Source of the DNA: Microbacterium kyungheense
GTDB lineage: Bacteria; Actinomycetota; Actinomycetes; Actinomycetales; Microbacteriaceae
Direction: 5' to 3'
DNA: 64,000 bases
NCBI RefSeq assembly: GCF_006783905.1
Contig: NZ_VFPE01000001.1
Location: 620,001-684,000 of the forward strand
Below the pieces are notes generated by a model. It had not been told where the DNA came from and searched no databases. It saw nothing but the letters and a program-made list of their open reading frames with translations. Both the position numbers and the translations under genes were made by a program. This document shows, in pieces, positions 24,801 through 33,466 of the stretch (the stretch's first letter is position 1; every line of letters starts with the position of its first letter).

Positions 24801-24829
24801 GGCGGGAGTGGATGCCGGCGGCCGGGCGC

Positions 24830-27760
24830 TCAGGAGCGCGAGGCCGCGACGGCGGACGTGTACCAGGCCGCGGCCTCGGCGCGGTTCGTGGCGCCGATCT
24901 TCGCGAGGATCGCGGAGACGTGCACAGAGGCCGTCTTCGGGCTGATGAACAGGCGCTGCCCGATCTGCGGATTCGTGAGTCCCTCGGCGATGAGCTCGAG
25001 CACCTGCAGCTCGCGCGGGGTGAGAGCGCCCACGGTGCCCGAGCCGGCCGCGGCAGGTCCGGCGCCGGCCGCGGCCGTTCCACCGCCGGCCTGCGCGGCG
25101 AGCTCCGATGCCCAGCGGCCGACGCGGGCGGCGCCCTGCCCGGGCGCTTCCGCCGCGACGCGCGCCAGCAGCTCGAGCGCCTCATCCCGGTCGCCGGCGG
25201 CGATCAGCGCCGTCGCGAGCCGGCACCGCGCCTGGTGGAAGTGCCACACCGGCATGAGGTCGTGCTCGATCGCCGCGGCGACCGCACGCCAGCGCGCCAC
25301 CCGCTCGGCAGCCGGAGCCTCTTCCGCGTCGGCCAGGGCTGCCGCGGCGAACGCCGCGTACGCCTGCGCCGCGTCATGCTCGGGCGCGGCCGCGATCGCG
25401 GCGCGGATCCGCGTGTGCACAGCGGCATCCGCATCCACTCCGAGCGCGAGCAGCGCCGCCGTCGCCATGCCGTAGCGGCGCACGGCGGGCGATCGGTCCT
25501 CGTCCTCGGCTGCGGCGACGACCTCGGGCAGCAGCTCGCGCGCCGCCGCCCGATCGTGAGGGCCTCGCGGACCGAGCAGGGCCTCGGCCCGTTCGATCGT
25601 CCACCAGCGCGACTTGCCCGGGTTCTCGCGCATCGCCTCGTCGATGGTGGCCCGTTCGGCGGCGAGCATCTCGGCGCGCTCGTCCGCGCGATCATCCCAG
25701 TCGTAGTGCGAGGCGAGCAGGCGATAGACGGATGCCTTGCCATGAGGGCCGAACAGCCGCAGGGCGCGCTGCGACGCGGCCAGGGCTTCGGCCGGCCTGC
25801 CTGCGGCGAACAGCGCGAACGACAGCGGATGCGCGATGGAGGCGCCGGATCCGCGTTCGATCCCTGCGCGCGCGACGTCGTCGTAGTGCTGGGTGCCGAC
25901 CACGCTCGCCTCGTGGAACCGCCCGATGCGCAGGAGCATGTCGGTCAGCGCACCGCCCGCGTAGGCGCGCAGCGGCGGGTCGACCGGGAGGGTCACCGCG
26001 CGTTTCAGCGGTGCGACGGCGCCGGGCTCGTCGTCCTCGTCGCCGGCGATGCGCCACGCCTCGACCGTGAGGGCGACCGCGAGGGCCTCGGCGTCGCCCA
26101 CCTCTTCGGCCAGCGCGATGGCGCGCGCCGCATAGGCGGCCGCCGCCTCACCATGCTCGCCGTGCGCAAGATTGGTCAGCGTCCGCGAGAGCAGGATGCG
26201 CGCGGGCACTTCGTCGACGCCCTCGAGCAGAGCGACCGCCTGCTCGATGTCTTCGGTGCGATCGCGGTTCTCCAGGTTGAACGACTCCACGTACCGCTGC
26301 CTGAGGAGCGCGGCGCGGACGACAGCGTCGTCAGGGCAGACCGCGAGCCCTTCGTTGGCCGAGCGCAGCGCGCGCTCGGCATCGCCCAGATCGTGCCAGG
26401 CCTGCGCGGCGTCCAGATGCAGGGCCGGAAGCGTCACGCCGGCGCGGGCCGAGGCATCCGGCACCTGATCCCAGAGCTCGGTCAGCCGCTCGGCCAGCTT
26501 CGCCCTCGTCGCGGGGGAGAACCGGGTGCGAGAGTGTCGCAGCGCCTCGACGGTCGCATCGAACGCGGCCGGCAGATCGCGTGCCGCGAGCCAGTGCTCG
26601 GCGACCGCCGACCCGTCCTCGGGGGAGTCGCCGCGGTGGGCGGCCAGGTGCTCGGCGTAGTGGCGGTGGACGCGCACCCGCTCGCTCGGCAGCATCTCGC
26701 CTTCGACGGCCTCGCGCGTGAGCGCGTGCCGGAACGTGTAGCCGGCGCCGTCGGCGAGGATCACGCGCGTGTCGATCGCCTCGCGCACGGCGGAGTCGAG
26801 CCCGGCGTCGTCGAGCGGCGCCACGGCGGCCAGCACGTCGTGCTCGACGTGCATGCCGCCGGCCGCCATGGTGCGCACGACGTGCTGCGCGTCGTCGCCC
26901 AGGCGCGCATACCGTGCGAGGACCAGGTCGCGCAGCGTGTCGGGGAGCGCGCGGTCACCGACATCGACGAGCTCCTCGACGAGGAACGGGATGCCGCCGC
27001 TGCGCTCGGTGAGCGACTCGATCATCCGCGGGTCGAGGCCGGCGGCGAGCTGGGCCACCTGTTCGGCGACCTCGTCGCCGGTCAGCGGGCGCACCTCCAC
27101 GCGCACGACCGACCGGGTGCGGTCGAGCTCCGCCAGCACCGGCCGCAGCGGGTGGAAGCGGTCGATGTCGTCGGAGCGGTACGTCGCGACGATCGTGAGC
27201 CGTCGACCGCGGAGAGTGCTGGCGAGGGTCTTCAAGAGGGCCATGGTGGCGGCATCCGCCCATTGCAGGTCTTCGAGCACGACGACGAGGTGCCGCCGCT
27301 GCGAGAGCTGCTCCAGGAGCACCTCGATCGCCTCGGCGAATTCGCCGGCGGGCTCCTCGGCGTCGGGGTGCTCGGCCGAGATCCCCGGGACGAGGGCGGC
27401 GAGGCTCGCGATGGCCGCGGCCGATCCCGCCGCCTCGCGCAGCGCGTCGGTGCCGACGACGGCGTGCAGGTCGCGCAGGACGCGGCGGATGGGGCCGAAC
27501 GGGGCGCCGATGGGGCCGAGGTCGACGCACTGCCCGAACGCGACCACGGGGCCGTCGGACGGTGCAGCTCCGAGCGGATCGCGGGCGACCAGCGAGAGGA
27601 ACTCCTGCACGAGGCGCGTCTTGCCCACTCCCGCCTCGCCGCGCACGACGACCGTGCGCGGCATTCCGCTCGCGCCGTCGTCGAAGGCCTCGATCAGTGC
27701 GGCGAGCTCGGATTGCCGCCCGACCATCCGTGGGCTGGAGGAGAGTGCGGGCATGGTCAT
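24830..27760 (-). CDS. Large AAA-ATPase LuxR-family regulator (LAL/MalT-like)
   Basis: A 976-residue regulator. The N-terminal NTPase has G-R-Q-S-E-L-A-A-L, Walker A G-E-A-G-V-G-K-T near residue 39 and Walker B L-V-V-V-L-E-D-L-Q-W-A-D. The long middle part (residues about 350-890) is Ala-rich helical repeat sequence like the TPR-type sensor region of LAL regulators. The C terminus is a LuxR helix-turn-helix (L-T-P-R-E-L-Q-V-L-E-L-I-A-E-G-L). The start at 27760 has GGAAGG nine bases upstream. Its regulon is unknown; the small gene at 27831-28022 is its upstream neighbour on the same strand. Confidence 0.92.
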   Translation of the reverse strand: MTMPALSSSPRMVGRQSELAALIEAFDDGASGMPRTVVVRGEAGVGKTRLVQEFLSLVARDPLGAAPSDGPVVAFGQCVDLGPIGAPFGPIRRVLRDLHAVVGTDALREAAGSAAAIASLAALVPGISAEHPDAEEPAGEFAEAIEVLLEQLSQRRHLVVVLEDLQWADAATMALLKTLASTLRGRRLTIVATYRSDDIDRFHPLRPVLAELDRTRSVVRVEVRPLTGDEVAEQVAQLAAGLDPRMIESLTERSGGIPFLVEELVDVGDRALPDTLRDLVLARYARLGDDAQHVVRTMAAGGMHVEHDVLAAVAPLDDAGLDSAVREAIDTRVILADGAGYTFRHALTREAVEGEMLPSERVRVHRHYAEHLAAHRGDSPEDGSAVAEHWLAARDLPAAFDATVEALRHSRTRFSPATRAKLAERLTELWDQVPDASARAGVTLPALHLDAAQAWHDLGDAERALRSANEGLAVCPDDAVVRAALLRQRYVESFNLENRDRTEDIEQAVALLEGVDEVPARILLSRTLTNLAHGEHGEAAAAYAARAIALAEEVGDAEALAVALTVEAWRIAGDEDDEPGAVAPLKRAVTLPVDPPLRAYAGGALTDMLLRIGRFHEASVVGTQHYDDVARAGIERGSGASIAHPLSFALFAAGRPAEALAASQRALRLFGPHGKASVYRLLASHYDWDDRADERAEMLAAERATIDEAMRENPGKSRWWTIERAEALLGPRGPHDRAAARELLPEVVAAAEDEDRSPAVRRYGMATAALLALGVDADAAVHTRIRAAIAAAPEHDAAQAYAAFAAAALADAEEAPAAERVARWRAVAAAIEHDLMPVWHFHQARCRLATALIAAGDRDEALELLARVAAEAPGQGAARVGRWASELAAQAGGGTAAAGAGPAAAGSGTVGALTPRELQVLELIAEGLTNPQIGQRLFISPKTASVHVSAILAKIGATNRAEAAAWYTSAVAASRS

Positions 27761-27830
27761 ATCGTGGCACCTTCCGTGTGCGCGCGGTCCGTCGGCGGCA
27801 GGCCGGCGCCGCCGTGCCCGCGGGCCCGTG

Positions 27831-28022
27831 TCATCGCGCGGCGGCGACGGCGGAGCGGCGGGTGCGGTGGTGGCGGGGCGCGAAGCCGTGGGCCGCGGGT
27901 GCGGTCGCGGGGGCCGTGTCGTCGGCCTGCGCGGCGCGCTGCTCGCGGATCCGGGCCTCGCGGCGCAGTTCGGCGGTGCGGTGGGTGTGGAGCGTCGAAG
28001 CGAAGAAGGTCATGTCGTTCAT
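27831..28022 (-). CDS. Small basic protein of 63 residues, unknown
   Basis: A short Arg/Ala/His-rich protein: M-N-D-M-T-F-F-A-S-T-L, then a charged helix T-A-E-L-R-R-E-A-R-I-R-E-Q-R, then a basic tail H-H-R-T-R-R-S-A. No family is recognised. It is preceded by the 15-nt leader GTCATCCGACAGGAG (28029-28043), identical to that of the small gene at 23074-23376; the two proteins also share a similar N-terminal plan. It lies directly upstream of the AAA/LuxR regulator on the same strand. Confidence 0.55.
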   Translation of the reverse strand: MNDMTFFASTLHTHRTAELRREARIREQRAAQADDTAPATAPAAHGFAPRHHRTRRSAVAAAR

Positions 28023-28028
28023 GTGCGT

Positions 28029-28043
28029 CTCCTGTCGGATGAC
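28029..28043 (-). promoter_or_regulatory. Conserved 15-nt leader/ribosome site, copy 2
   Basis: GTCATCCGACAGGAG on the minus strand, 6 bases before the ATG at 28022; see the copy at 23382-23396. Upstream, 28090-28145 contains GGGG-N5-CCCC and the palindrome AGGCATGCCT, which may belong to its promoter. Confidence 0.6.
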
Positions 28044-28240
28044 CCGCCTTTCGGCCGGTCCGTCTTACAGGAACGACTCTCGTCTCTAAGGGGGGTGCTC
28101 CCCATCGGGCGGATGCCCTATATCCGCCTCAGGCATGCCTCAGATCCGGATGCCGTCGCCTCAGGCGGATGCGTCCAACGGGGTGCTGCTGCACCCGTGC
28201 AGCGGCACCGGAAGGACCCCGGATCCGTGGTACGGTGATG

Positions 28241-28260
28241 AAACCGACCAGCCGGTATGT
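28241..28260. promoter_or_regulatory. Operator site A (shared 20-bp dyad) of the SDR/TetR operon
   Basis: AAACCGACCAGCCGGTATGT, an imperfect palindrome with ACCG/CGGT arms. A likely -10 box TACGGT at 28231-28236 places the transcription start inside the dyad, so a bound repressor would block it. It is 18 of 20 identical to sites B and C and 17 of 20 to site D. Confidence 0.75.
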
Positions 28261-28274
28261 CGCAAGGAGGCGCC

Positions 28275-29018
28275 ATGACCATCGACCGCTTCGAGGGCAC
28301 CGCAACGCTCGTCACCGGCGCCAGCCGCGGCATCGGCTTCGCGATCGCCCGGCGCATCGTCGACGAGGGCGGGTCGGTCGTGATCACCGGGCGCAAGCAG
28401 GACGCACTCGACGCCGCCGTCGCCGAGCTGGGCTCCGCCGCGAGTGCCGTCGCCGGCCGCTCCGACGATCCGGACCACCGGGCCGCGGTGTTCGCGCACA
28501 TCGCCGACCGGCACGGGCGCCTCGATCACCTGGTCAACAACACCGGTATCAACCCCGTCTACGGTCCGCTCGTCGACATCGACGCCGAGGCCGCGCGCAA
28601 GATCCTCGAGGTCAACGTCGTCGCGACCCTCGACTGGACCCGGGCCGCCGTGGCCGCCGGCCTGTCGCGGTCGGTCGTGAACATCGCCTCCGTCGCGGGG
28701 CTCGGCGCGAGCCCTGGCATCGCCTTCTACGGCATCTCGAAGGCCGCGCTCATCAACCTCACCGCGCAGCTGGCCTACGAGCTCGCTCCGCGCATCCGCG
28801 TCAACGCCGTGGCCCCCGCCGTCATCAAGACCGCCTTCGCACGGGCGCTCTACGAAGGCCACGAGGACGAGGCATCTGCGGCCTACCCGCTCCACCGCCT
28901 CGGCGAGACCGACGATGTCGCCGGACCCGTCGCCTTCCTCCTCTCGCAGGACGCCGGCTGGATCACCGGCCAGACGCTGCCGATCGACGGCGGTGCCGGC
29001 ATCCGTCCCCTCGTCTGA
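28275..29018 (+). CDS. SDR-family oxidoreductase (FabG-like)
   Basis: A 247-residue classical short-chain dehydrogenase. The NAD(P)-binding T-G-A-S-R-G-I-G-F is at residues 16-24, N-N-T-G-I (usually N-N-A-G) follows, and the catalytic set S, Y-x-x-x-K is seen in I-A-S-V-A-G and F-Y-G-I-S-K. The C terminus has the D-G-G-A-G motif. I chose ATG 28275 because AAGGAGG (28264-28270) precedes it. It is the first gene of an operon under operator A with the TetR gene. It likely oxidises or reduces a hydroxyl in the catabolic pathway of the island. Confidence 0.92.
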   Translation: MTIDRFEGTATLVTGASRGIGFAIARRIVDEGGSVVITGRKQDALDAAVAELGSAASAVAGRSDDPDHRAAVFAHIADRHGRLDHLVNNTGINPVYGPLVDIDAEAARKILEVNVVATLDWTRAAVAAGLSRSVVNIASVAGLGASPGIAFYGISKAALINLTAQLAYELAPRIRVNAVAPAVIKTAFARALYEGHEDEASAAYPLHRLGETDDVAGPVAFLLSQDAGWITGQTLPIDGGAGIRPLV

Positions 29019-29060
29019 ACAGGAGCACGAAAGCATGCCGGTTCACGACAGGATGAGGGT

Positions 29061-29651
29061 ATGAAGGATTCCCACGTCGCAGACGACGTCACCCGCGCCG
29101 CCGTCGAGCTGTTCGCCCGGCAGGGGTACGCCAACACCAGCGTGCAGCAGATCGTCGATGCCGCGGGCGTCACCAAGGGCGCGATGTACCACTACTTCGA
29201 GTCGAAGGACGACCTGCTCTTCGGCATCTACGAGCGCCTGCTGACGCTGCAGAAGGCCCACCTGGACGACATCATCGCCCGCGGCGGCACGACCGATGAG
29301 GTGCTGCGCGCGGTGTGCGTGGACGTGCTGGAGACCTCCATCGACTCCATGGAGGAGGGGGCGGTGTTCTTCCGCAGCCTCAACATGCTGTCGGCGCCGC
29401 GCGCGCAGGAGGTCACCCGCCGCCGCCGCGCGTACCACGACGAGTTCGCCGAGCTCATCTCGCGCGGGCAGGCCGAGGGGATCTACCGCGACGACATCCC
29501 GCTCGCGATGCTCGTGGCCCACTTCTTCAGCGACGTCCACTACCTGTCGCACTGGTACTCGCCCGAGGGTCCCGAAGACAAGACGCTCGTCGCCGAGCAG
29601 CTCACCGACCTGTTCCTGACCAGCCTGAGGAGAGTGGATGCCGCACCCTGA
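29061..29651 (+). CDS. TetR/AcrR-family regulator, candidate controller of the island
   Basis: A 196-residue regulator. The N-terminal helix-turn-helix reads F-A-R-Q-G-Y-A-N-T-S-V-Q-Q-I-V-D-A-A-G-V, followed by the hallmark K-G-A-M-Y-H-Y-F-E-S-K-D-D-L. The C-terminal ligand domain is helical, like regulators of acyl-CoA metabolism. It sits in the operon driven by operator A, so it would be autoregulated, and it is the best candidate to bind all four AAACCGACC-type sites. The next gene starts 14 bases before its stop. Confidence 0.92.
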   Translation: MKDSHVADDVTRAAVELFARQGYANTSVQQIVDAAGVTKGAMYHYFESKDDLLFGIYERLLTLQKAHLDDIIARGGTTDEVLRAVCVDVLETSIDSMEEGAVFFRSLNMLSAPRAQEVTRRRRAYHDEFAELISRGQAEGIYRDDIPLAMLVAHFFSDVHYLSHWYSPEGPEDKTLVAEQLTDLFLTSLRRVDAAP

Positions 29652-30708
29652 CGCCCCCGCGAACGCCGAGGCCGTCCGGCCCGCGGTCGTGAGCCCCGAG
29701 GGCGACGCGCCCGAAGCGATGCGCGCCTGGCGGGTCTCGGCGCTCGGTGAGCCCGCCGAGGCGCTGACGCTCGACACCGTGGCCACGCCGCAGCCCGGCG
29801 ACGGAGAGGTGCTCGTGCGCGTGAGCGCGGTCGCCGCCAACTTCCCGGACGTCCTGCTGTGCCGCGGCGAGTACCAGGTCAAGCCCGAGCTGCCCTTCTC
29901 GCCCGGCATCGAGCTCGTCGGCACGGTCGCGGCGCTGGGCGCCGGAGTGTCAGGCTCGTCTGAGCTTCGCGTGGGTGATCGCGTGGTCGGCTCGAAGATC
30001 GGCGTGCTGTCGGAGTACGCGGTGCTCCCCGCCTCCGACGTGTGGCGGGCACCCGACGCGCTGACCGACGCCGAGGCCGCGGGCCTCACCGTCGCGTACC
30101 AGACCGCCTGGTTCGGTCTGCACCGCCGCGCGGCGCTGCAGGCGGGGGAGTGGCTGCTCGTGCACGCCGCTGCAGGAGGAGTCGGACTCGCGGCCGTGCA
30201 GCTCGGCGTCGCCGCCGGAGCGCGCGTCATCGGCGTCGTCGGCTCCGAGGCCAAGGCGGCCGTCGCGCGGGCCTCCGGTGCCGAGGTGGTGCTGATCCGC
30301 GGGACCGACGACCTCGTGGCGGGCGTCAAGGCCGCGACCGGCGGCCACGGCGCCGACGTCGTGTTCGACCCGGTGGGCGGCGCGGCGTTCGACGCATCGA
30401 CCAAGTGCATCGCGTTCGAGGGCCGGATCGTCGTCGTCGGCTTCGCCGGCGGCGTCATCCAGGCACTTCCGGCCGGGCACGTGCTCGTCAAGAACTACTC
30501 GGTGCTCGGGCTGCACTGGGGCCTGTACCCGCGAGTGCGTCCCGACCTCATCGACGACGCCCGCAGCGAGCTGACCCGGTCGGCCGAGGCCGGCGGCATC
30601 CGTCCGGTCGTCGACCGGGTCGTGCCGTTCGAGCGCGCACCCGAGGCGCTCACCGCGCTCGCGTCGGGTGCGACCGTCGGCCGCGTCGTGATCGAGGTCG
30701 TCGGGTGA
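29638..30708 (+). CDS. NADPH:quinone oxidoreductase-type MDR enzyme
   Basis: A 356-residue medium-chain reductase without the zinc-binding cysteines of alcohol dehydrogenases. The catalytic half starts at A-W-R-V-S-A-L-G-E-P; the segment A-N-F-P-D-V-L-L-C-R-G-E-Y is typical of the QOR/enoyl reductase group. The nucleotide site is H-A-A-A-G-G-V-G-L-A-A-V-Q-L, followed by G-G-H-G-A-D-V-V-F-D-P-V-G-G. It overlaps the TetR gene by 14 bases, with GAGGAGAG upstream. The substrate may be an alpha,beta-unsaturated ketone or acyl intermediate. Confidence 0.9.
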   Translation: MPHPDAPANAEAVRPAVVSPEGDAPEAMRAWRVSALGEPAEALTLDTVATPQPGDGEVLVRVSAVAANFPDVLLCRGEYQVKPELPFSPGIELVGTVAALGAGVSGSSELRVGDRVVGSKIGVLSEYAVLPASDVWRAPDALTDAEAAGLTVAYQTAWFGLHRRAALQAGEWLLVHAAAGGVGLAAVQLGVAAGARVIGVVGSEAKAAVARASGAEVVLIRGTDDLVAGVKAATGGHGADVVFDPVGGAAFDASTKCIAFEGRIVVVGFAGGVIQALPAGHVLVKNYSVLGLHWGLYPRVRPDLIDDARSELTRSAEAGGIRPVVDRVVPFERAPEALTALASGATVGRVVIEVVG

Positions 30709-31445
30709 ACCCGTTCGATCTCGAAGGACGCGTCGCCCTCGTCACCGGCGGCGCGCGCGGGATCGGCGAGGCGTACGCGCGGGCGCTGCACGACGCCGGC
30801 GCCCGCGTCGTGATCGCCGACATCCTCGACGAGGACGGGGCGGCGCTCTCGGCATCGCTGGGTGACCGCGCCCGGTTCGTCCACCTCGATGTGACCGATG
30901 AGGGCGAATGGGATGCCGCGGTCCAGGCATCCCTCGACGCCTTCGGCTCGCTCGACGTCCTGGTGAACAACGCCGGCATCGCCAACGCCGCCCCGATCGA
31001 GCACCTCACGACCGAGAAGTGGAACGCCGTCATCGCCGTGAACCTCACCGGCGTCTTCTTCGGGTGCCGCGCCGTCGTGCCGGTCATGAAGGAACAGGGG
31101 CGGGGCTCGATCATCAACATCTCGTCGGTCGAGGGCATGCGGGGCAGCGCCGGTCTGCACGGCTACACCGCGGCCAAGTTCGGCGTGCGCGGGCTGTCGC
31201 AGTCCCTTGCCGTCGAACTCGGCCCGGCGGGCATCCGCGTGAACTCGGTGCACCCGGGGTTCATCCGCACGTCGATGACGACGCGCATCGACCCCGCGCA
31301 CCTCGACATCCCCCTCGGGCGTCCCGGAGAGCCCTCCGACCTCGCCGGCACCATCGTCTTCCTCGCGTCGGATGCCTCGTCGTTCACCAGCGGCGCTGAG
31401 TTCGTCGTCGACGGCGGCATGATCGCCGGCATCCCGCACAAGTAG
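30705..31445 (+). CDS. SDR-family oxidoreductase (hydroxysteroid/cyclic alcohol dehydrogenase-like)
   Basis: A 246-residue short-chain dehydrogenase starting with GTG 30705, which overlaps the previous stop. Motifs: T-G-G-A-R-G-I-G, D-I-L-D-E-D-G (an acidic end to strand 2 that favours NAD), N-N-A-G-I, I-N-I-S-S-V-E-G, Y-T-A-A-K and H-P-G-F-I-R-T. It is closest in style to 3-alpha/20-beta hydroxysteroid and cyclopentanol dehydrogenases. It is the last gene of the operator A operon and probably oxidises a secondary alcohol to a ketone, or the reverse. Confidence 0.92.
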   Translation: MNPFDLEGRVALVTGGARGIGEAYARALHDAGARVVIADILDEDGAALSASLGDRARFVHLDVTDEGEWDAAVQASLDAFGSLDVLVNNAGIANAAPIEHLTTEKWNAVIAVNLTGVFFGCRAVVPVMKEQGRGSIINISSVEGMRGSAGLHGYTAAKFGVRGLSQSLAVELGPAGIRVNSVHPGFIRTSMTTRIDPAHLDIPLGRPGEPSDLAGTIVFLASDASSFTSGAEFVVDGGMIAGIPHK

Positions 31446-31464
31446 CCGTCGGCGCTCGGACGTT

Positions 31465-31674
31465 TCAGCTCTTGGCGGCGACGCGGGTCGCCGTCGACTC
31501 GATCTTGCGGAACGCGCGGTCCCGCACCTTCGCCACTGCGGGGTCGTTCCAGACGCCCTTGGCGATGCCGCTCAGCTCACGGAACCGGCTCCCACCGGTC
31601 TTCGCTCCGATCAGATAGGCGGCGGCGGCCGCGGCCACGGCGAGCAGCGCGGTCCAGATGAGGGGCTTGGGCAT
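31465..31674 (-). CDS. Small single-helix membrane protein, unknown
   Basis: A 69-residue protein: one hydrophobic N-terminal helix (L-I-W-T-A-L-L-A-V-A-A-A-A-A-A-Y-L-I-G) and a basic cytoplasmic tail (K-V-R-D-R-A-F-R-K-I-E). I prefer ATG 31674 because GGAGG is 6 bases upstream; ATG 31680 overlaps the previous stop but abuts the GGAGG. It is translationally coupled to the tiny gene just upstream. The look is that of small envelope proteins of Gram-positive bacteria; no family is assigned. Confidence 0.7.
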   Translation of the reverse strand: MPKPLIWTALLAVAAAAAAYLIGAKTGGSRFRELSGIAKGVWNDPAVAKVRDRAFRKIESTATRVAAKS

Positions 31675-31676
31675 GG

Positions 31677-31817
31677 TCATCCTCCAGAGGGGTTTTCGAC
31701 GGGCATGTCGTTCTCGTCGGTCGTGTCAGGCGGCTCGGGTGCGCCGCCCGACGCGGTGTCGGCGTCGGCGTCCTCGTCAGGCACACCCTGGGTGTTGTGC
31801 TGGTCGCGGTCAGTCAT
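31677..31817 (-). CDS. Very short acidic protein (46 residues), unknown
   Basis: A 46-codon gene: M-T-D-R-D-Q-H-N-T-Q at the start, strongly acidic (E-D-A-D-A-D, T-T-D-E-N-D), ending P-S-G-G. Its TGA stop (31679-31677) overlaps the ATG at 31680 of the following membrane-protein frame, and the GGAGG of the downstream gene lies within its last codons, so the two are coupled. Codon usage is strongly biased to G/C in third positions, which supports coding. It is probably soluble and disordered. Confidence 0.65.
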   Translation of the reverse strand: MTDRDQHNTQGVPDEDADADTASGGAPEPPDTTDENDMPVENPSGG

Positions 31818-31924
31818 GACGTGGACGCTATGTCGCCCGTCGGGCCCCGGGGCGGGGGTTGACGAATCGCGATGAGCGTGTCAGCGGCGCCCCCAGCGCG
31901 GCATGTCACGATTATGCAACAAGG

Positions 31925-31944
31925 ACATACCGCCCGGTCGGTTT
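31925..31944. promoter_or_regulatory. Operator site B of the branched-chain-type transporter operon
   Basis: ACATACCGCCCGGTCGGTTT, the reverse orientation of the shared dyad, 18 of 20 identical to site A. A -10 box TACAGT at 31951-31956 places the dyad over the -35 region. A half-site TGCAAC (31915-31920) like the palindrome at 42482 lies just upstream. Confidence 0.75.
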
Positions 31945-31982
31945 CTGCGCTACAGTGAGGCATCCGACACGAAGAGGTGCCG

Positions 31983-32726
31983 ATGAACCCCCTCCCCGAC
32001 CCCATCCCGGTCGACTCCGCCGTCCCGCGCCTCGAGGTCGTCGACCTCACGGTCGCGTTCGGCGGCCTGACCGCGCTCGATGACGTGTCGTTCGATGTCC
32101 GCCCGGGCGAGATCGTCGCCCTCATCGGGCCGAACGGCGCAGGCAAGACGACCGTCTTCAACACGGTCTGCGGCCTGGTGCGCCACCGTGGCGAGGTGCG
32201 CATCGACGGAGCCTCCGCGCCGCGGCGCACGTCGGAGCTGACCGGGCGAGGCGTGTCGCGCACGCTCCAGGGCCTCGGCTTGTTCGCCGGGCTCACGGTG
32301 CGCGAGAACGTCCTGCTCCCGGTCGCCGCGCATCGCGACGCCGGCGAACGCGTCGCCGCGCAGCTGCGGGCGCGCGACCTCGAGCCGCTGGCCGAGCGAC
32401 CGGTCGCCGCCCTCTCATACCCCGACCGCAAGCGCGTCGCGCTCGCCCGCGCCCTCGTCACCGACCCGCGCCTGCTGCTGCTGGACGAGCCCGCGGGCGG
32501 ACTCGGTGCCGACGACATCTCGGGCCTCGGCGACGTCGTGCGCGACGTGGCCGCCGCCGGCTGCGCCGTGCTGCTCGTCGAGCACCACGTCGACTTCGTG
32601 ATGGGACTGGCCGACCGCATCGTCGTGCTCGACTTCGGTCGCGTGATCGCCCGCGGCACGCCCGACGAGGTGCGCGACGATCCGCGCGTCGAAGAGGCGT
32701 ACCTCGGCGTGAAGGCGACCGCATGA
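31983..32726 (+). CDS. Branched-chain-type ABC transporter ATPase (LivG-like)
   Basis: A 247-residue ATPase. Walker A is G-P-N-G-A-G-K-T-T-V and Walker B L-L-L-L-D-E-P-A-G-G-L. The signature motif reads L-S-Y-P-D-R-K-R-V instead of the usual L-S-Y-G-E-Q/L-S-G-G-Q, so its conserved Gly is replaced by Pro. That could make this half-site weak, with LivF carrying the active signature. ATG 31983 follows GAAGAGG. First gene of a five-gene transporter operon under operator B. Confidence 0.93.
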   Translation: MNPLPDPIPVDSAVPRLEVVDLTVAFGGLTALDDVSFDVRPGEIVALIGPNGAGKTTVFNTVCGLVRHRGEVRIDGASAPRRTSELTGRGVSRTLQGLGLFAGLTVRENVLLPVAAHRDAGERVAAQLRARDLEPLAERPVAALSYPDRKRVALARALVTDPRLLLLDEPAGGLGADDISGLGDVVRDVAAAGCAVLLVEHHVDFVMGLADRIVVLDFGRVIARGTPDEVRDDPRVEEAYLGVKATA

Positions 32727-33466
32727 CCGCCCCGGCACACGCCCTCACGCGCGGCGGCGCCCTCACGATCCGGGAGCTCACCGTCGGGTACGGCGGCGCC
32801 CCCGTGCTCCACCGCGTCGGATTCGACCTCGCGCCGGGCGAGGTCGTGGCGCTGCTCGGCGCGAACGGCGCGGGCAAGACCACGCTGCTGCGGACGCTGG
32901 CCGGACTCGTGCCCGCCGCCTCGGGGACCGTGGCGCTCGACGACCGTGATCTCACGACGCTCCGCACCGAGGACCGCGCCCGGCGCGGTCTCGCGCTCGT
33001 GCCGGACGGGCAGAGCGTCGTCGCCGAGCTCACGGTCGACGAGAACCTGCGACTGGGAGCGCTGTGGCGCCATCGCGGCGCCGCCCGCGAGCGCGCGGTC
33101 GCCGGCGTCTACGAGATGTTCGAGCCGCTCGCCCGCCGCCGCACCAGCGCCGGCCACCAGCTGTCGGGCGGCGAACGGCAGATGCTCGCCCTGGGTCGCG
33201 CGCTCGTCGCCGACCCGGTGCTGCTCGCTCTCGACGAGCCCTCGCTCGGCCTCGCGCCGCTCGTCGTCGCCCACCTGATGTCGACGCTGCGGACCGCCGC
33301 TGCCGAGCGCGGCCTGACCGTGCTGCTCGCCGAGCAGAACGTCACGAGCGCCCTGTCGATCGCCGACCGGGGTGTCGTGCTCGACCTCGGCCGCGTCGTC
33401 GCCGACGCGCCCGCGGCGGCCCTCGCCGCCGATGAGACCCTCCGACACGCCTACCTGGGATTCTGA
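32723..33466 (+). CDS. Branched-chain-type ABC transporter ATPase (LivF-like)
   Basis: A 247-residue ATPase with Walker A G-A-N-G-A-G-K-T-T-L, a canonical signature L-S-G-G-E-R-Q, and Walker B V-L-L-A-L-D-E-P-S-L-G-L-A-P, the LivF hallmark. It overlaps livG-like by an ATGA and the permease gene by one base. It pairs with the LivG-like subunit to power import. Confidence 0.95.
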   Translation: MTAPAHALTRGGALTIRELTVGYGGAPVLHRVGFDLAPGEVVALLGANGAGKTTLLRTLAGLVPAASGTVALDDRDLTTLRTEDRARRGLALVPDGQSVVAELTVDENLRLGALWRHRGAARERAVAGVYEMFEPLARRRTSAGHQLSGGERQMLALGRALVADPVLLALDEPSLGLAPLVVAHLMSTLRTAAAERGLTVLLAEQNVTSALSIADRGVVLDLGRVVADAPAAALAADETLRHAYLGF

